DNA from: Belliella calami | GTDB taxonomy: Bacteria; Bacteroidota; Bacteroidia; Cytophagales; Cyclobacteriaceae | Assembly: GCF_022549695.1 (NCBI RefSeq) | Contig: NZ_JAKZGS010000019.1 | Span: forward strand, 1 to 64,000 | DNA length: 64,000 bases | Reading direction: 5' to 3' | In this document: piece by piece, positions 61,522-64,000 of the stretch | Layout of the letters: each line of letters begins with the position of its first letter | Numbering within the stretch: position 1 is the first letter of the stretch | Translations under genes and position numbers: made by a program | The notes under the pieces: model-generated | What the model saw: the letters and a program-made list of their open reading frames with translations, nothing else | Told to the model about the DNA's origin: nothing | Databases searched by the model: none

Positions 61522-64000
61522 ATGAGAAGAATTTTTACTCAAAATGCTCTAAAAACGTGTTTGCTTATTTCGTTTTTATTGATTTGTAATCTATCTAAAG
61601 GACAGATTACACCCTTTACAATGTCACTTTCGCCAACAGATCAAACCTGTACAGGCAATGGGCAAATATTAGCAGAAATAAATGGAACACAGCCTGGAGC
61701 CGAGTTTGAGTTTCAATTGTATCAACTCCCAAATTTGGCAGTTCCTCTTAGAGTCACCAGTGGAATAACAGCGTCAGGTAACTCATTGACGCATGTTGAG
61801 ACACTGTTGTCACCGAGTAATTATCGTTTAATTGCCGTTCAGGTAGTAGGAGTCCAGAGCAACCAAGAGTTTGCTGAAGCTGTAGTAGGCTCAAATATTC
61901 AATCTTTGAACTTTAACTTAACGCAAACTGAAACCTGTGGCGGCAAGAATATTACAGTTAATGTAACCTCAGGTTTTCCTGCTACTTTTGAATTGTTAAA
62001 TCTTTCTAATACAGTGGTAGTTGGGCCGCAAGCATCTAATGTTTTAACGGGTATTTCGGCAGGTGATTATATCGTTAGGGTTACCGATGTGTGTGGTAAT
62101 GCTTCTGCATTAGGTGTTACAGTAACACCGGTCGTGAGTAATTATACGTTTACAAGAGGTACTAATGCCTTTGGATTTTATTTTGCAGAAGATTGTGATT
62201 TTATAGACCATACTATTAATGTAAGATATAATGGCGGGGCTGTTACACCAGCATACAGGTATCCCTTACAAATCACTTATGAAATTGAAAATCCACTTGG
62301 AGGGGCTAATATCATTTATAACACTACTTGGAATGCATCACAAAACCAAGAACATTATCCAATTCCATTCTATGAAAATGCTTCTTACAATGTAACGGCA
62401 ACAGTTGTAGATGCTTGTGGGGTAACTTTTACAAGGACAGATCTTGTAGATACAACGATTCCTCACAGAGGTAGATTATTAGATGCAGAATGCGGAACAA
62501 GATATTTAAGGTTAGATCAATTTAGGTTTTTATATCAACCATTAACGGTAACCTTTACAGATTATCCGGCCAGTTTTGACCCAGCAGATTTTAATTCCTC
62601 TTTTACTGCAGGAACCTATAGTGCTACTTTTAATAGCATACCTAATTTTATTGACTTTGGAAACCCAAATAGTTTAGGTTTGCCAGAAGGGTCTTATACC
62701 TATGAAGTTGAATCTTGTGGTAGGATACAAACAAATACAGTTACCGTTACTAATAGTTCAAATTATTTTATATCGACAAGAAGGTATTTTCCAGGATGTG
62801 AAGATGGAGAAGGATCTGTTAATTTATTTATTAATGGTGATGCAGATAATTTTACAAGTGTAGTTATAACAGCTGCCCCACCAGAATTTATAACAAATTT
62901 TGGCGCTTTACCTTTTGACGCTTCACATAACATTGCTTCAAATGGAGATTTTTATATGAATAGTCTGCCTGTGGGTAATTATACTGTAGCGGCTACTGGT
63001 GAATGCGGAATTCCTATTAATGGAAGTTTTATAGTAAGAGACAAAGAAATTGATTTAACATCTACGGTAACTCAAAACTGCGGAAGCTTTAATGTAAGCG
63101 CTTCATTAACTTCTTATTTGGGACAAGAGACTTTGTTATTACAAAAATTTTATCCTGCTTCCGGACAATGGGGGCATCCTACAACAGGGCAACTTTATAC
63201 AGAAGGTAATAATATAACATCTGGTACAGGTATGCCTTTTTGGCCTACAAGTAATAACGGTAGTGGATTACAAACTTTATCAGGAACAATCAATAACATC
63301 ACAAGTTCAGGCCAATTCAGATTAATTGTTCAATATATTACCTATAATGGTAATGGATTGAGTACCACTATAACTTGTAGAGATACCTTAGATACGTTTA
63401 ATATTTCTTCAACGGGCATTAGTTTAAATAATTACTATGTCGCAAACTGTATAGGTGGTAATACGGAGTTGGTTATTGATGCAGAAGGTGTTGCACCATT
63501 AAACTTTAAGATTGTTGAATTCAACGGAAGCCCTATGGTTATTGATAATGGGGAAGATCCTGTTTTTAGTCAATTGGCTACTGGAGAATATACTGTAGAG
63601 GTAGAAGACGCTTGTGGTAACATTAGAGTGTTTGATTTTAAAACAGATGCCGTAAAAGAACCAATTATCAGACCTGATAATTTATGTGTAGGAGAAAACG
63701 GGACACTGTTTGTCCCAGGGTTGACTTTTATGACTATTGAATGGAGAAAAGATGGAGACCCAACTGTTATAGCTACAGGTAATACCTTAAACTTTAATCC
63801 ATTTACAGATCCAGCTGATGCCGGAACTTATACAGCAACCTTAATTTACGATCCTAATCCAAACGCTTGTATCAATCAGGTATTAAGTTTTGAAGTACAA
63901 TCACCAGCACCAGCACCATTGGCAGGTACAGGACAAACAGTTAATATACCTCAAGATGATGCAGGTATTATGAATCTATTTGATTACATAACTGGTCCTT
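61522..64000 (+). CDS. Large secreted surface protein, 3' end outside the window
   Basis: An open frame of 826 codons without stop reaches the window edge. The ATG at 61522 starts a signal peptide ending near SKGQ. The rest is Thr/Ser/Asn/Gly-rich beta-sandwich sequence with a Cys-Gly motif recurring about every 90-130 residues (VTDVCGNA, VVDACGVTF, EVESCGRI, ATGECGIP, VEDACGNI), each closing a GxYxV strand. Such multi-domain proteins in Bacteroidetes usually end in a gliding-motility or type IX sorting domain, not visible here. Likely adhesin; partial. Confidence 0.8.
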   Translation, partial: MRRIFTQNALKTCLLISFLLICNLSKGQITPFTMSLSPTDQTCTGNGQILAEINGTQPGAEFEFQLYQLPNLAVPLRVTSGITASGNSLTHVETLLSPSNYRLIAVQVVGVQSNQEFAEAVVGSNIQSLNFNLTQTETCGGKNITVNVTSGFPATFELLNLSNTVVVGPQASNVLTGISAGDYIVRVTDVCGNASALGVTVTPVVSNYTFTRGTNAFGFYFAEDCDFIDHTINVRYNGGAVTPAYRYPLQITYEIENPLGGANIIYNTTWNASQNQEHYPIPFYENASYNVTATVVDACGVTFTRTDLVDTTIPHRGRLLDAECGTRYLRLDQFRFLYQPLTVTFTDYPASFDPADFNSSFTAGTYSATFNSIPNFIDFGNPNSLGLPEGSYTYEVESCGRIQTNTVTVTNSSNYFISTRRYFPGCEDGEGSVNLFINGDADNFTSVVITAAPPEFITNFGALPFDASHNIASNGDFYMNSLPVGNYTVAATGECGIPINGSFIVRDKEIDLTSTVTQNCGSFNVSASLTSYLGQETLLLQKFYPASGQWGHPTTGQLYTEGNNITSGTGMPFWPTSNNGSGLQTLSGTINNITSSGQFRLIVQYITYNGNGLSTTITCRDTLDTFNISSTGISLNNYYVANCIGGNTELVIDAEGVAPLNFKIVEFNGSPMVIDNGEDPVFSQLATGEYTVEVEDACGNIRVFDFKTDAVKEPIIRPDNLCVGENGTLFVPGLTFMTIEWRKDGDPTVIATGNTLNFNPFTDPADAGTYTATLIYDPNPNACINQVLSFEVQSPAPAPLAGTGQTVNIPQDDAGIMNLFDYITGP

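Overview
The window comes from a member of the Bacteroidetes, most likely the Cytophagales (Cyclobacteriaceae or Algoriphagus-like). The evidence is low GC, TAnnTTTG-type -7 promoter boxes, an alternative complex III plus caa3-like oxidase cluster, many Tat lipoproteins, a six-domain S1 protein and a large CG-motif surface protein. The genus is inferred; there is no rRNA in the window to test it.

Layout. 1-1200: a tRNA with a UUU anticodon and an unusual anticodon loop, then a short 4-helix-bundle membrane sensor. 1214-10368: a divergent sugar-oxidation locus. The leftward arm encodes an MFS importer, a Tat-exported hydroxypyruvate-isomerase-like protein, a GMC flavoprotein with a C-x5-C-x3-C cluster motif, its Tat-bearing subunit 3 and a lipoprotein TIM-barrel isomerase. 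The rightward arm encodes a Gfo/Idh/MocA dehydrogenase, a second isomerase, a cytochrome c lipoprotein and a DUF1080 lipoprotein. Together they fit periplasmic oxidation of glycosides to 3-keto sugars, cleavage and uptake, with electrons passing to cytochrome c.

10514-27623: an accessory island unlike its surroundings. All genes point right. It holds a SUKH protein, a DUF7738-like protein, a GxxExxY nuclease-like gene, a degenerate HExxH protein, a TPR histidine kinase with a LytTR regulator, a zinc-ribbon/SPFH-SHOCT cluster, several unknown small proteins and two ankyrin proteins. Six clusters of a roughly 84-106 bp palindromic repeat built from CATAG/CTATG blocks (13 complete units, 6 partial) lie between these genes, all in one orientation. 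I see none outside the island. This repeat/gene array is the best candidate for an undescribed system here.

27630-36008: rpsA with a structured leader, two tandem beta-propeller lipoproteins, a small outer-membrane barrel, a leftward molybdenum hydroxylase pair and tRNA-Cys. 36338-52830: one long rightward respiratory operon, actABCDEF (quinol:cytochrome c oxidoreductase), cytochrome oxidase subunits II, I, III, III and IV, haem A/O synthesis (ctaA, ctaB), SCO1 and DUF420. 52900-57198: an NtrY-like kinase and a ParDE toxin-antitoxin pair with a perfect operator palindrome. 57440-60925: a 1161-residue outer-membrane protein. From 61522 to the window end: an open-ended surface protein with repeated CG motifs.
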